NCBI GenBank assembly: GCA_965153355.1
Contig: OZ231126.1
Location: 54,808,001 to 54,872,000 of the forward strand
Length of the DNA stretch: 64,000 bases
Direction: 5' to 3'
From: Flaccisagitta enflata
Lineage: Eukaryota > Chaetognatha > Sagittoidea > Aphragmophora
Shown: one piece after another, positions 1 through 29,879 of the stretch
How positions within the stretch are numbered: the stretch's first letter is position 1
Layout: every line of letters starts with the position of its first letter
The notes under the pieces: model-generated
What the model saw: only the letters and a program-made list of their open reading frames with translations
The model's database searches: none
What the model was told of the DNA's origin: nothing
Program-made: the position numbers and the translations under genes

Positions 1-657
1 AAAATGTACGACAAGTACGTGCGCATTGAAATGTGTTTTCACCGTAATACCTGGGCATGGTCTTCATTCTTTATTTCAAAAGTAGATGAAACATCATGGC
101 GGCTCAATTTTCTGTTCGTTTTTTATTTCTTTGGGTTTTTTCCATCGTTTTTTGTAACTTCTTTTCCTCGGCGATGTCAAGCTTTCGAGAGAAGGAGACC
201 GAAGATCGAGAGAGTTTGAGGGTGTGTGCGTGATAAGTTAAGGAGAGAGAGAGAGAGAGAGAGTGTGCGCGACGAGAGAGAGAGAATCTTTGGTGTGTGC
301 GACGTTTGTGAGTGTGTGCGTGATGAGAAATTTAACTTTTTTCTCTTCGGTAAGATGAGATGATTGGACAAAACTACGTTTCTGAATGGTCATGTCCTCC
401 CTGGTTGATGTAAACTCATGTATTCTAAATTTTGAGCCGCATGTTACGATCGCTATATCACATTTTGCTCTATTTTGGCTTGTATGGGACCATGGGTTGT
501 CTTTGCATCACTACGTTTGCCCAAACGGTTGATCAGTCGATCACCAAGCCTTGTTCACACGCGGTTATCTAACCCGCTATGCCGGTCGGTCCGTCTGTCT
601 GATTTTATCTTCATCCTCTGAGCTTGATTGTTGATGATGCTATCTATACATTAGGTT
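1..657. other. 5' flank of the TTC16-like gene
   Basis: No exon is recognisable here. GA/GT-rich simple sequence lies at about 240-325. A fragment of the hairpin-ended element family, with a CCGGTCGGTCCGTC run, lies at about 525-602. A missing 5' exon of TTC16 could lie here, because the vertebrate protein has roughly 70 extra N-terminal residues, but none could be demonstrated. Confidence 0.5.
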
Positions 658-8927
<8,270 letters not shown>

Positions 8928-10411
8928 GCGTTGCTATTATGTCGTGGCATCTATTGTGTAGCTCTTTCTTTTTTCTTTTTTTTTTTGTAGCTCAAAATCA
9001 TGCATCGTTCAAATGAAACACCAGCTATTGATTTCTTGCGGAATTCAGACGTATAATTCTAACTGTTCTCCAGCTTTGACTTTGCCATTAGCTGCACATT
9101 CTCACCATGCAATAGGCATAGCAGCTGGTCTCAGCTTGCCGTAGGAAATATTAATCTGATCTATCAAGTGGAACTGTGGCAGATATTACTGCAATGGTTT
9201 TTGGCTTTCTGGTCTCAACTAGTCTAAATGCTTCAATTAGTATTCTAGCAACCAATCTCAAATTGAATCTGTTACCAACTAATCATGAGTGGAGCCTATC
9301 CTCCTTGGGTTGACAACGAAATCATTCCAACTTGGTTTTATATTTTCCATGACAGGAGATGAAGATGGTGGGGTGGTAGATGAAAATGGGGAGGGAGTAA
9401 GGATTAATTCAGAGCGATAACATCTAAACAACGTCAGAGAAATAACAAAACCAGCTCGCATGATTTCAAGAAAAGTAAACTTCTAAAGAATTCTATCGCA
9501 TCGAGGTTTGATGTGTCATTGTGCCGAGTGTCGGTTTACCAATCGGAGATTTTATGTCGACAGCCCAAAAAAAACAAACTATATTGTCCCTAGAAATTTA
9601 GTCAACGAGCGACGAGGAACGTCAGTGTACACAATATAAAAAACTGATTCAACGCAAGAGTCGGCCCGTCAGTAGTCTGTGGCTAGCAAAACTGGGAAAA
9701 GATACAGATGCATCATGTATAACAAACCGATTGATCTCCGGCCTTACAGTAACTTTTCTGTATAAAAGAACCCAATCGATTTCACGATTGTAAAGGTAAT
9801 AATAATGACAATTCCGAGATCTTGTAAGTGGGCGAAATAATGGCCCAAACCCCTGAATGAACCACCCAATATTGTCGTCGAGAGACGACACATCTACTCT
9901 GTACGGATTAGGGTAAACAAGCAATGAGAAAACCTGCTATAGCGGATACTACGCGCGTAGCCGCTGATAGCCATAAGATTAGTTTCATATCACAACGTGT
10001 TTCATGAAAAACACTGAACATTTTACTCATTTAAATGTACCCGATCATCAGGGTAGGCCAAATGAAAAGAGGGGGTGAACGAAGTAAAAATGTCAACAAC
10101 CAATTAGAGAGCTAAACGATTAATGATAATATTCTTCCCATGAAGTACTTCTAGGTTGTGTAAAAAAAAAATCTATCAGCGAGCGAGTGAGAGGGAGAGA
10201 GAGAAAAGGAATGAGCCATGGCCCGGCGTTTAAAGAGTTAGGTAAAACAATGGAAAGATGTACATAGAGCCATCTCAAATCCTCAAATAATCTTGAAGAC
10301 CCTACCATAATCCCAATGATGACCGTTAAGCCAACGTGCATATTTCTTCCTCATTTTTTCCCGCCAATCCTTGCTCTCTCTCTCTCTTTCTCTAACTGCA
10401 CTATCCTAACA
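8928..10411. other. Convergent intergenic region
   Basis: 1.48 kb between the stop codons of TTC16 (+) and the forkhead gene (-); it must hold both 3' UTRs. I see no further exon and no clear repeat family, and no convincing polyadenylation signal could be assigned to either gene. Confidence 0.6.
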
Positions 10412-19211
<8,800 letters not shown>

Positions 19212-19831
19212 GATTCAAGTTTTTTTTTTCAAACCGCTTTCTCAGTCACACAGCTCGATGGTAAAGCACCGAACTCCAAAGGCTACGTCTTTGGTTTTTA
19301 GAGTTTCCACAACAGGGATGAGAACGCCGGAATACCGGCGAATAGTTGAGAGAGATAGCTCGATAGCTCCGATTAGAACCGGCGACGAAACACTTGAACA
19401 AGATTTGAAAGAGATCGTAGAGTTTTACTCCTTTCAGTCGATTCAGTTCAGGTTCCCGGCCACGTGTTTTTATTCCTGTTTTGTTGTTTTTTTTATTTCA
19501 ATTTACTTCTAAATTCTCGATTTGTCGAAGTAATCAGTTGAAGAAAATTATTTAATGGACTTCTTAGCGGCTATTTATCAGGAAACTTAATGATTTTATT
19601 TTAAAGAACTTCTACCACAATTTGATACCGAGGAACGTTAAAACTTTTTTTTTCCCACTTTTCTGTACAATTTTATGAGTTAGAAACTTTCCTCTCTTTC
19701 GTCGACGTTAATAATACGAAGCTATAATATTAGTTTTGAACAAAACTCAACTTCGAAAAAATCGAAGGATCTGGGAGAGAAGAAATAACACAGGCTGAAT
19801 TAGGAATGTTTGTTTTGAATGAGAGAGAGAA

Positions 19832-19884
<53 letters not shown>

Positions 19885-20285
19885 GAGAAAGAGAAATCCC
19901 TGAGCAAAATCGATTTTGTTTGTTCAAACATTCTCTCACAGTCGGATTTTTACAAACTTTGGAGTTTATATGTGAGCGAATACGAGTGAAAACGTTTCAG
20001 GAGGCCCCTGGTTAAAGAAACATACATGCGGACATTCGGACAGCCGGACAAACTATCACAAAATCAGTGTTTTATGTCACTGGAGGTGAGTATAGAATTG
20101 CAAAGATCGATCGAGGAAGAATCGACGAAAGCGAGAAAATAGCGTGCAATAATTGGAAAATGGCCGCGTTGCTCAAGAGTTGGATCAGTGAAAACAACTG
20201 CTTCTTTTTTTCAATTCATCTATCTTCGTACGTTTAACTCAAGTGTTGAGATGTTTAAAAAACCGTGTATACGTATGAGCGTGGT
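19212..20285. other. 5' flank of the forkhead gene
   Basis: Upstream of ATG 19211. It should hold the promoter and 5' UTR, but no core element stands out. It contains a (GA)n microsatellite at about 19820-19895. Confidence 0.5.
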
Positions 20286-21245
<960 letters not shown>

Positions 21246-21471
21246 GTGCGTGTGTGTTTCAGTGTTGCGTGATTGAATGTGTTGCGCGTGTGCGGTCATG
21301 TGTGTGTGCTGCCCGTGCGTGTCAGACAATGCGAGCCTACCCTCAATAACGTCCGAGTCAATTTGTGCACTATGCTTTAGTGTCCCAACGAGCGTGAGTT
21401 TTCATGACAATGTGTGGGTGTCAGCGACTGTCAGCGTTAATCAAGTGTGTCGAAGCGTGTGTTTGAATTAA

Positions 21472-21660
21472 CAAGGCCGGATACACGGCTACCCCAGTCG
21501 CGTGCGGGTAGGCAGGGGCCATAATTGAGGTCAGTGGAACATTTGGGCAGGAGCAATAAGGCCAAAATCCCCATTAATGCCGAAAAAGTAAAGTGTGACG
21601 GACGGACGGACGGACGGACCGACGGACGGACTGATAAAGCGGTGTGTAGAGTCGCGTAAA
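21472..21660 (+). mobile_element. Hairpin-ended element, subfamily A
   Basis: CAAGGCCGGATACACGGC, AGTCGCGTGCGGGTAGGCAG, then (ACGG)n at 21597-21630, GCGGTGTGTAGAGTCGCGTAAAAA. The 3' hairpin has lost its second strand. Confidence 0.75.
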
Positions 21661-22611
21661 AATAACCTCATTTACACGTAAAACGCTCGAGGTGAGCGAG
21701 TAGTTAGAGCAAATGGTAGCGCTCTTCCTTAAATTTTTTGGCGCTTGAACGCTGAGGGGGAACTGATAGAATGAAGGAAATCCCTTGCAACACCCGTGAG
21801 CTGGTTAAAAAATTAGATAGAATCATAATTACTCCGTCACTCAGCTTTCACAGAGGGTTCAGCCAGGGACAAGGATCCGAGCTGGTTATACAGAGGCAAC
21901 ATTTTTTTTGTCGTCTTTCCCTTTGTTATGCCAAAGAGGGAGATGAAGAACCAAAAAAGAAAAGATAAGCCTGGAGGAAGAGGCATGGTGGAGGAGGAAA
22001 CTGAGAGAAAAAGACGAAAGGAAAGGGAAAAAATTGTCAGCTAACAACCATCATAACAGATTCTAAATGGCATGAGAGGAGATTCCGTCTTTGTTATGTT
22101 AACTGGGTGCCGTTCTCTGACGCGCTACCACGAGTGAGGAATGGAGAGAAACGTGGTACATCAACAAGACATAACAAACCGAGAGAGAGAGGCCAAGAAA
22201 GAAAAGGAGGAAAAAATGGAGAAGAATGGGAAAGGGAAGCCAAAATCCGCATAAACAAAGTGGGAAACCCAAAACGCATCCTTGCCACCGTCTCCCGGCC
22301 TTTGCTTGAAGTCGAACACATATTCATGGAGCTCTACGCCTTGGTACAATCCCAACACCAAAACGGATGGGATTTTTTTCACATAGAAGGAAAAGGAGAA
22401 ATGGTAGTATGAGTTATGGCAATAAGAAGAAAAACTGGCAAAAAGCATGAGATATGCAGAGAATGGAAAGAAGATTCATGAATTAAGAAAAGCCAGAAGG
22501 GAGATGGCAAAAATGGAGACAATGACTGAACGAAGGAAACAGAACAAGTAACGCAGGGTGACAATATCATCGCGGACGGGTGAGCAGGGGTATACAACTG
22601 TGACACTGTCC

Positions 22612-22699
<88 letters not shown>

Positions 22700-23817
22700 A
22701 ACAAAGACACGCGCGCGCTTTCACATTTCCCATCTTGATCACTACGGATGAACCAATGGCCAGATCAACAAGCCCAATGTAGCTACTAGAGCCCGTCATA
22801 TCATCCATCTATAACATTGCAGGACAGTTTTTGCAGTAATCCTCATGCCAGTGTCAGGGACAGAATCTTGCATACCCTCACACTTCCAAGCCATGCTGCT
22901 TTTACAGTTTTTCATCCCTTCCACCAGAATGATTAATCAAGATTTTACTGTCCCTGCCCACCACCATGCAAATTAGGTGGACGCTTTTTCGGCCCCGTTT
23001 TTGTCGTTCAGAACAAAAAAGTTAAAAAACTTCCATTTTGTGTTATGGTTGGGTGCTTCACATAGCAAAAGTTGCTTATTTCTTTTTGTTCTCTTTACCT
23101 AATGTGGAGTGGCCAATTTTAGGACCCTTACCACTTTTCTTTTATCAAAAATCGTTCATCTTCCGTTTTTTAGAAAATTGTTTTTGAGAGCCTAATTTGT
23201 ATATTGCAGTGGGATAAAAAGATATGCTGATCTTCTTTGAATTAGCTTTTACAAATTTCTGCTCTTTAAAGAATTGTAAATCTGCCTTTTCACAAGCTCT
23301 TTTGTAACTTATGCTCTGATATTTTAATCTATTTTTACAGAAATCATGATTTTCTAAAACAAACAATTGTTCCTTTTGTAACGAGACTACACAGGATTTT
23401 GCTGAATTCTGGGAAATCTGAAGAAACTTTAAGGCCAAAACAAAAACGGAAGATGAAGGAATTTTGAGAAAAGGAAAACGGTCATCTTCATGATTTTTTT
23501 CACTCCAAATTGGGTTAGCGGAACGAGAAGAAAATCAAATTTTTTGCCATATGAAGCGCGCAAGTGTTATGGTCTTGATCGCTACGCCGAGCGCCGATAC
23601 TTAGCATTATCATGAGAAAGAGTCAATCATATTCAAATTCAAGTTCTCCAGATGACTGTCCATCCGTCCGTCGGTCCGTCGGTCACGCCTGTGCAAAAAC
23701 CGCGGTTCTTGGCTTTTTTCGGCCACGGTGAGATCCTACACGGACACAAATGATCAACCAACATTAGGGCCAACAGTTTATGCATCAAATCAATTGAACA
23801 CCCCAGCCTGCAGCTTT
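21661..23817. other. Gene-free stretch with (AC)n
   Basis: No convincing exon. (AC)n runs from 22611 to 22696. A purine-rich block with moderate open frames at 22000-22450 has no recognisable motif. Confidence 0.5.
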
Positions 23818-24026
23818 TTAGTTGCGTGCTACGCGACTCTACACCTCGCTTTGTCGGTCCATCCGTCCGTCCATCCGTTGGTCCATCCGTTGATCCGTCC
23901 CTCACTTTACTTTTTCGACGTTAATGGGGTTTTTGACTATACCGCTCATGCCCAAATGCTCCACTGACCTCAAATATAACCCCTGCCCACCCACACGCGA
24001 CTGGGGTAGCCGTGTATCCAGCCTTG
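23818..24026 (-). mobile_element. Hairpin-ended element, subfamily A
   Basis: Plus-strand reading: TTAGTTGCGTgctACGCGACT (one G-U type pair), CTACACCTCGCTTTGTCGG, a CCATCCGT run, ACTTTTTCGACGTTAATGG, then CACACGCGACTGGGGTAGCC and a CTTG end. It is a near-complete copy in reverse orientation. Confidence 0.8.
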
Positions 24027-24039
24027 TTGAGACAGACTA

Positions 24040-24518
24040 CAGTGGAATCCCACCTTAGTGGCACCTCTATTTAAGGGATATCCGCATTTAAGAAACAACA
24101 CTGTTTGGTCCCAAATTTTTTTTCCAATGTTAAAAAACCTCTATTTAAGGAACTTCTATGTAAGGGTTACTTGGATTAAAGAGACAAGTTTTTGAGGATA
24201 TCCTTAATATCAGGGGAAATTTTAGGTAAATTTGATGGATTTTGCAAAAAAAATTGGATTTTGATAATATTTTTAAGAACAAAATTATCAAAAAAAAAAA
24301 AAAATTTTTTTGTGCCATTAATATCCTGCCACGAACTGCCCAAATTATCTTAGATGATCATACTTGAAGCAAAAGAATGTGGTTACATTATGAATTAAAT
24401 AATCATTAACAACTAACAAAAAAAAATCCTTAATGAAACAAATTCAATTTAAGGGATTTTGAATTTAAGGGACAAAAACAGTCAGTCCCTAAAAATCCCT
24501 TAAACTGAGGTCCCACTG
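24040..24518. mobile_element. TA-flanked MITE (Tc1/mariner-like)
   Basis: Inverted ends CAGTGGAATCCCACC / CTGAGGTCCCACTG are bounded by TA (24038-24039, 24519-24520). The interior repeats TTTAAGGGA-type motifs in both orientations. It starts 14 bp after the preceding element ends. A single related end is visible at about 3653 in TTC16 intron 6. Confidence 0.75.
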
Positions 24519-25213
24519 TATGTCTATACTGTTGAAAACTACTCGCTATCTGACTTTTCTCCGTGATTTAGAGGTTCCAGATTTGATATTTCGATCATAA
24601 CTTGATGGTGGTTGTGGTAAAAATGTCAAATTTAGGTCATTTTGGCCGCCAAATTGGGCCACTTAGCCTTGGAAATCAAACCTAATATCCTAAGCCAGAT
24701 CAACAAGGCGCGGGGCCCTAAGCTAGGCTAGGGGCGCGGGGCCCCCTAACCCCCCCTCTTTGCCCCCCCGCTAACCCCCCCTCTTTGACCCCCCCTGTTT
24801 ACCAAATAACTCAAAACCAGTTGATTAAAATTTAATCTAGCATGTGTAACTTCCTGTCTGCCTAAAAGTGACATATTTAAAGAACTTAAGATAAATGAAA
24901 CAACAAAATATGACATTTCCATTACAGTTAAGCATATCACCGTGAAAAATTTAAAGCAAACATTCCTGGCTTTTTTGGCTGCAAATTTTGCGATTATGTC
25001 ATCAACATTAATTTTTTGTAAAAGTTCATGCTCGATAGACAGAAGAGTAAGATTGTTCAAACAATCTTGGCTGATAGATGTGCGTTATTCATTTTTTATG
25101 CATTTTTGTTTGAAAGATCGTTCACCATTGTAATTGGTTACTATCAAGGAAAGATAGATGCAAAGCGCTATTTCTATGTTTGGGAGAGTGGATTGGAGTT
25201 TGTTCTACCTCAA
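24519..25213. other. AT-rich gene-free stretch with a G/C-run block
   Basis: GGCGCGGGGCCC and ACCCCCCCTCTTTG-like units cluster at 24712-24800. The rest is AT-rich without recognised features. Confidence 0.5.
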
Positions 25214-25412
25214 CAAGGCCGGATACACGGCTACCCCAGTCGCGTGCGGGTGGGCAGGGGCCATAATTGAGGTCACCAGATCATTTGGGCAGGAGCAGTG
25301 ATGCCAAAAAAACCAAAAACCCAAAAAAAGTAAAGTGTGACCGACGGACGGACCGACGGACGGACCGACGGACCAACAAAGCGGGGAGTAGAGTCGTGTA
25401 GCACGCGACTAA
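25214..25412 (+). mobile_element. Hairpin-ended element, subfamily A
   Basis: A complete copy from CAAGGCCGGATACACGGC to AGTCGTGTagcACGCGACTAA, with (ACGG/ACCG)n at 25339-25375. One stem position is a U-G type pair. Confidence 0.85.
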
Positions 25413-25429
25413 AAATATGTAATACTGAC

Positions 25430-25660
25430 ATCTTTTTATCTTTCTTTCTCTTTCTTTCCTTCTTTTTCTTTTTTTCTTTCTTTTTTTCTTTTTCTCTCTC
25501 TTTCTTTTTCTCTCTCTTTCTTTCTCTTTTTTTCTTTCCCCCTTTTCTTTTTTTCCTTTTTTTATCCAGGGGTGGGTGCTGCAGGCGCGGGGCCCCCCTG
25601 AGGCGCGAAGCCCTAAGCGGGGCCCCCCTGAGGCGCGAAGCCGTCTATAGCTTTTTTTGC
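25430..25660 (+). repeat. Pyrimidine tract plus a GC-rich direct repeat
   Basis: CTTT/TTTC tract at 25436-25565, then two copies of a roughly 30-bp unit ending GGGGCCCCCCTGAGGCGCGA (about 25586-25645). Confidence 0.8.
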
Positions 25661-25983
25661 CTATTGGTTGATCCGGCATAGCTAAAATCCATGAGATTAT
25701 AAAACTAGAGCTCAAGATCTCACTAGTAGTGCAATACGCATGTTTCTACCATTTTTCGTTTAGATTTGAGAGCATTTCAAAGATGAAAGGGTTTGAAGGG
25801 AAAATGGCGGCTTCAATTTGGAAGGATGGACCAAACTGCATAAAATTGGTGATCAAATTGAAGAGTTTTTCCTGTTCTAGCTGATGGTAAAAAAAAATTT
25901 TGATCGATATTCCCCCAAAAAAATTTTAATGACTGTAGAAGCAGGTGCAAAAAAGTCGACTTTTTTGCAAATTGGTCAATTTT

Positions 25984-26418
25984 GGATGAAAAATTAGGCT
26001 ACTTCCAATTCATAAAAAGACTTAAAATCCATGAGCAAAATAAAGTACTGCTCAGGAGCTAACCAGTGGTGCAATTGGCGTGTCAATTTGTTTTTGCATT
26101 TAGATTTTATAGAACTTCAAAGATTAAAATACCCAAAAATTGCCATTTTGACATACCCTTAGATCTTTGAAGTTCTATAAAATCTAGATGCAACAAGGCC
26201 AAGTAGGCCAATAAGGTGCGACGTGTGGATCATCGAACGAATGCGTTACCGACAGACCGACAGACAGACCAACGGACACAGCCAGTTATAGAGGTGCTTT
26301 GTCGCACCTAAAAACATATTGACACGCCGATTGCACCACTGGTTAGCTCTTGAGCAGTACTCTATTTTGCTTGTGGATTTTAAGTCTTTTTTATGAATTG
26401 GAAGTGGCCTAATTTTTA
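25984..26418. repeat. Imperfect inverted repeat, right arm interrupted by an element
   Basis: The left arm at 25984-26128 (TTAGGCTACTTCCAATTCAT through TAGAACTTCAAAGAT) pairs with the right arm at 26158-26418. The right arm carries the 118-bp element at 26194-26311, so the left arm shows its empty site. Confidence 0.85.
26194..26311 (+). mobile_element. Hairpin-ended element, subfamily B, with known empty site
   Basis: CAAGGCCAAGTAGGCC to AGGTGCtttgtcGCACCTAA. The opposite palindrome arm lacks it and reads ATGCAAAAACA at the site. Comparison shows insertion inside an A-run (AA|AA), with the element ending CTAA. Confidence 0.88.
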
Positions 26419-26500
26419 GATGCGTCCTCGTATCTCTATAAGAGGGTGTGTCCATCCGTTGGTCCGTAACCCATTCTCTCGAAATCATTGTCAAAGTCAT
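26416..26500 (-). mobile_element. Hairpin-ended element fragment, subfamily D
   Basis: TTAGATGCgtcctcGTATCT, CTATAAGAGGGTGTGTCC and a CCGTTGGTCCGT run. It then fades out. Confidence 0.65.
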
Positions 26501-28239
26501 TGCCTTCGAAAAAAACTTTACATAAAACATTTTCTTAACTTTATCTTAAAAGAATGTTTTTACTATCTTATGTCTGCCACCCATGCCGCACATCTCTACT
26601 TCCCTGCCATGTAGCATTTCTACACAGAATCTGCACATCTGGTTGAACATCAGCTTATTTGTGAGGAAAAGTAATGGGTAATATAACCGAAGTTAGTCTG
26701 GTGCACTTGTTTTTTCCCAGAACCCTGGGCAAATCTTTAATTCAAGTACACTCAAGCTAAATTATACAACACTAAGCCCTAACCATATCCCTAATCCCAA
26801 ACCTATCCCTAACCCTTAAAGTCACCCAATCCCTAACCCCAACCATAATCCTAAAATATTACCTGCTCAAAAACACTTAAAAAAAAGACAGATTGAGATC
26901 GCTAATGAGACCAAATAATAAGATCTTTTATTTGTCATGGAGCAACAGTACACACAAGCCCATACCAATCTAAAAACTTCAAAAAACAATCTAGAGCTTA
27001 AAATATCACTGCATATTATAGTTTTTTGTGTTTTAGGATGAAATGCGTAGATATTTAATGTCCAGTGTGCACTTTTATTGTGCGGCGGCCAAGGTTGTCA
27101 AATTCTGTGGCGCGGCAGCTTCTGGAATCTGCACCCATCTATCCATCGGTCCATCATAAATATTATTGACATAGGTCATGGTGTACAGGAACAAGAAATT
27201 TTGGTTTCATTTTACTTTTTGCTTGTAGTTTAGATTTAAAATCAAAAAATATTAATGGAATTTCAGTTAAGTATTTTTGATATAATGTATAAGGTGTTTT
27301 AATAATGTTTTTAAATCCAGAATACTATGGTTTCATAATGATCAGAAATAAGAATTGATTGTTCTAATTCCTTAAAAAAATAATGAACAAAATTTCAAAA
27401 TATTGTTAGGTGAAATTATATCACAGCTTCAGTAAAGAAAATTTTGCATTTTGAAGAATATGGCCCTTTTCTTATATGTTTTTAAAAAGAGGCCATGTGT
27501 TTGAAAATACAAATTTGTAATGATATAATTTGTAATGATATAATTTCCCCTAACAGGAGTGAGATAACAAAATATGATTTTTTTTAAAAAATCTTCTTTT
27601 TTCTATTTTTCAATACATTAAGTACATCAAATATATATATCAGAGAGTATCTATGCAAAAATTTATTATTCAACGCTTAAAAAAATCTTTTACAAAAAAA
27701 AATTATAGATAAATAATATAAAAAATATCTAAAATTAATGACGCATGACTTTCCTTCTTCTCGTACACTGCATCATATAGGTTTTTTGTTTTTGTCAAGT
27801 GTTATGGGTTTTTGTAATGTAATGTAATGTAATGTAATGTAAGGGTTATACTGTAAATTTTTAGTATTGCAGTTATATTCAATCTCTTAAGCAGATCAGT
27901 ATTAAACAATAGAAGAAAATATTTTACCCTGAATGCAATACTTTCTTTTGAGATATCCTCAAATTGACTTTTTCACAAAGTACTCTTATCCGTTCAAACG
28001 ATCATACAAGGTGTGACAAAATTGGTCCAGCCGTTTAAAAGTTGTCCCTCAAAGGAAAGCAAAAAAATATCTTATCACTCTGCAACTCCATCTCTCCATA
28101 GTGCCTCTAGAAATCACTTTTCTGGCAAATGGCGGCCATAATGCATAATTAAGTCAGGAGCAACCCACATCAAATATTGCTCATTTGGTCAAGAAATGAA
28201 GCGAAACACTTATTTCTAAGATAGTTCTCTTGATTTTTT
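26501..28239. other. Gene-free AT-rich stretch
   Basis: Contains loose CCCTAACC-type repeats (26770-26860), a pure ATGTA pentanucleotide run (27813-27842) and no supported exon. Confidence 0.5.
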
Positions 28240-29173
28240 TTAGTTGCGTGCTACGCGACTTTACACCCCGCTTTGTTGGTTGGTCAATCGGTTGGTTGGT
28301 TGGTTGATCCCCTTTTTACTTTTTCGGCGTTTTTAAGCTTTTTGGGCTCACAGCTCCTTCCCAAATGCCATTATAACTCATTTTAAGTCATTTTAAGTCA
28401 TTTTAAGTCATTTTAAGTCATTTTAAGTCATTTTAAGTCATTTCAAGTCATTTCAAGTCATTTTTAGTCATTTTAAGTCATTCTAAGTCATTCAAAGTCC
28501 TTTTTGGGCAAAGGCCCCAAAGGGCCGATGTCCTGTAGAACACGGGGGGGAATTTCAGGACATCCGTCCATCCATCCTTCTATCCGACTGTCCTTCCATC
28601 CGTCGGTCCTTCTGTCCCCCCCCGTTGACCATCAAGGCCTCAAATTAGCCCTCCCAGGCCTCAATTTAGGCCTCAAATCAGCCTTCTTGGCTTCAAATCA
28701 GCCCCCCATGCCTCAAATCTGCCCTCCAGACCTCAAATCTGCCCTCCAGACCTTCAATCAGCCCTCCAAGCATGAAACCAGCCCTCCAAACCTTAATTAT
28801 ACCCTCCAGCCCTCAAATATGCCTTCAGTGGCCTAAATCAGTCTAGAGCCCCCTCAGGACAGACGGAAGGACAGACGGAAGGACGGACGTCTCGAAATTC
28901 ACCCCTGTGGGGCCGCTGCCCTGCTCTCACTCCACTTCTTCACTGGATCACTCCCAGCAGGGCATCGGGTACCGTTGACCATGTGCGATCCTTCGATGAC
29001 TAATTAAGTCATTAAGTCAATATTAAGTTATATCAAGTCACTGAAGTCAATAAGGTCAATATGGTCATTACAGTCATTTTAAGTCATTTCAGGTCACCTT
29101 GAGTCATTTAAACTCAATTTAAGTCATCTTCAGCTATTTATGTCCCGCACGCGACTTATAGGTGTTGGCCTTG
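28240..29173 (-). mobile_element. Long hairpin-ended element with a nested second-family element
   Basis: One end is TTAGTTGCGTgctACGCGACT; the other is GCACGCGACTTATAGGTGTTGGCCTTG. The copy at 46567-46780 has the same ends and a short TTAGAATGAC array. Here a TCATTTTAAG decamer array (28376-28500 and 29030-29130) has expanded and is split by the second-family element at about 28500-28985. Confidence 0.85.
28500..28985 (+). mobile_element. Second-family element nested in a decamer array
   Basis: GGGCAAAGGCCCCAAAGGGCCGATG start, ACACGGGGGGGAAT, (CCAT/CCGT)n, roughly 18-20-bp CCTCAAATCAGCCCTCCAGA units, GGACGGA units, CCCCTGTGGGGCCGCTGCCC and the outer end GGGTACCGTTGACCATG. Confidence 0.8.
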
Positions 29174-29302
29174 TTTCGATTGTATTCACTTTTTTTTTTT
29201 CTAGTTTTTTTTATGAATACTATAAGCGCGGGGCCCTTTAAGGTGCAGGGCCCTATGCCTAAGCATTCGAACATATATATGTTGATCAGGCTTATACTTA
29301 TA

Positions 29303-29478
29303 CAGTTCAACCCTGCTCTATCGGATTTCAGGGGACCAACAATTTCTTTCTCTAATAGGCGGACTTCTGTTATTGCCAATAAAGGAAATAAAAGAAAAAA
29401 ATTGAGGGGACAATGAACTTGCATCTGTTATAGGCGGAATTCTGTTGGTGGCGGGTCCGTTAGAACGGGGTTCAACTG
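29303..29478. mobile_element. TA-flanked MITE, 176 bp
   Basis: CAGTTCAACCCTGCTCTATC at the left and GTTAGAACGGGGTTCAACTG at the right, with internal CTAATAGGCGGACTTCTGTT / TATAGGCGGAATTCTGTT repeats. TA flanks both ends. Likely Tc1/mariner-derived. Confidence 0.8.
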
Positions 29479-29879
29479 TACTTATAAGTTATAGAAGGGG
29501 GATGTTCTACTGGGTTGTATGCGCCTGCCCACCCATCCACGATGATACTTTTGCCATGTGTTTTTTGCATAAGTCTATGGCGCATAGTTTTAAAGGGCCG
29601 TTGGTAGAGGTGCAGGTTCCGGAAGCTGCCTCGAAGCAGAATTTATCAACCTTGGCTGCCGCACATTGAACTTTCATGGAAAACATCAAACTTCCTTTAA
29701 TTTCACTCAAGAAACTATGAAAAGCCATTTTATTTCAGTCCTCAAATTAAATATTTGAATTTCTTCATCACTTTTTCTTACAAAGAAGTTCATTTTTGAT
29801 ATTTCTATTAGCTATTACTACATTACACCTTAGCCCTTTCCGGGTAAAGTAAAGGATAGCTGTCTTATTCTTAATCAGT

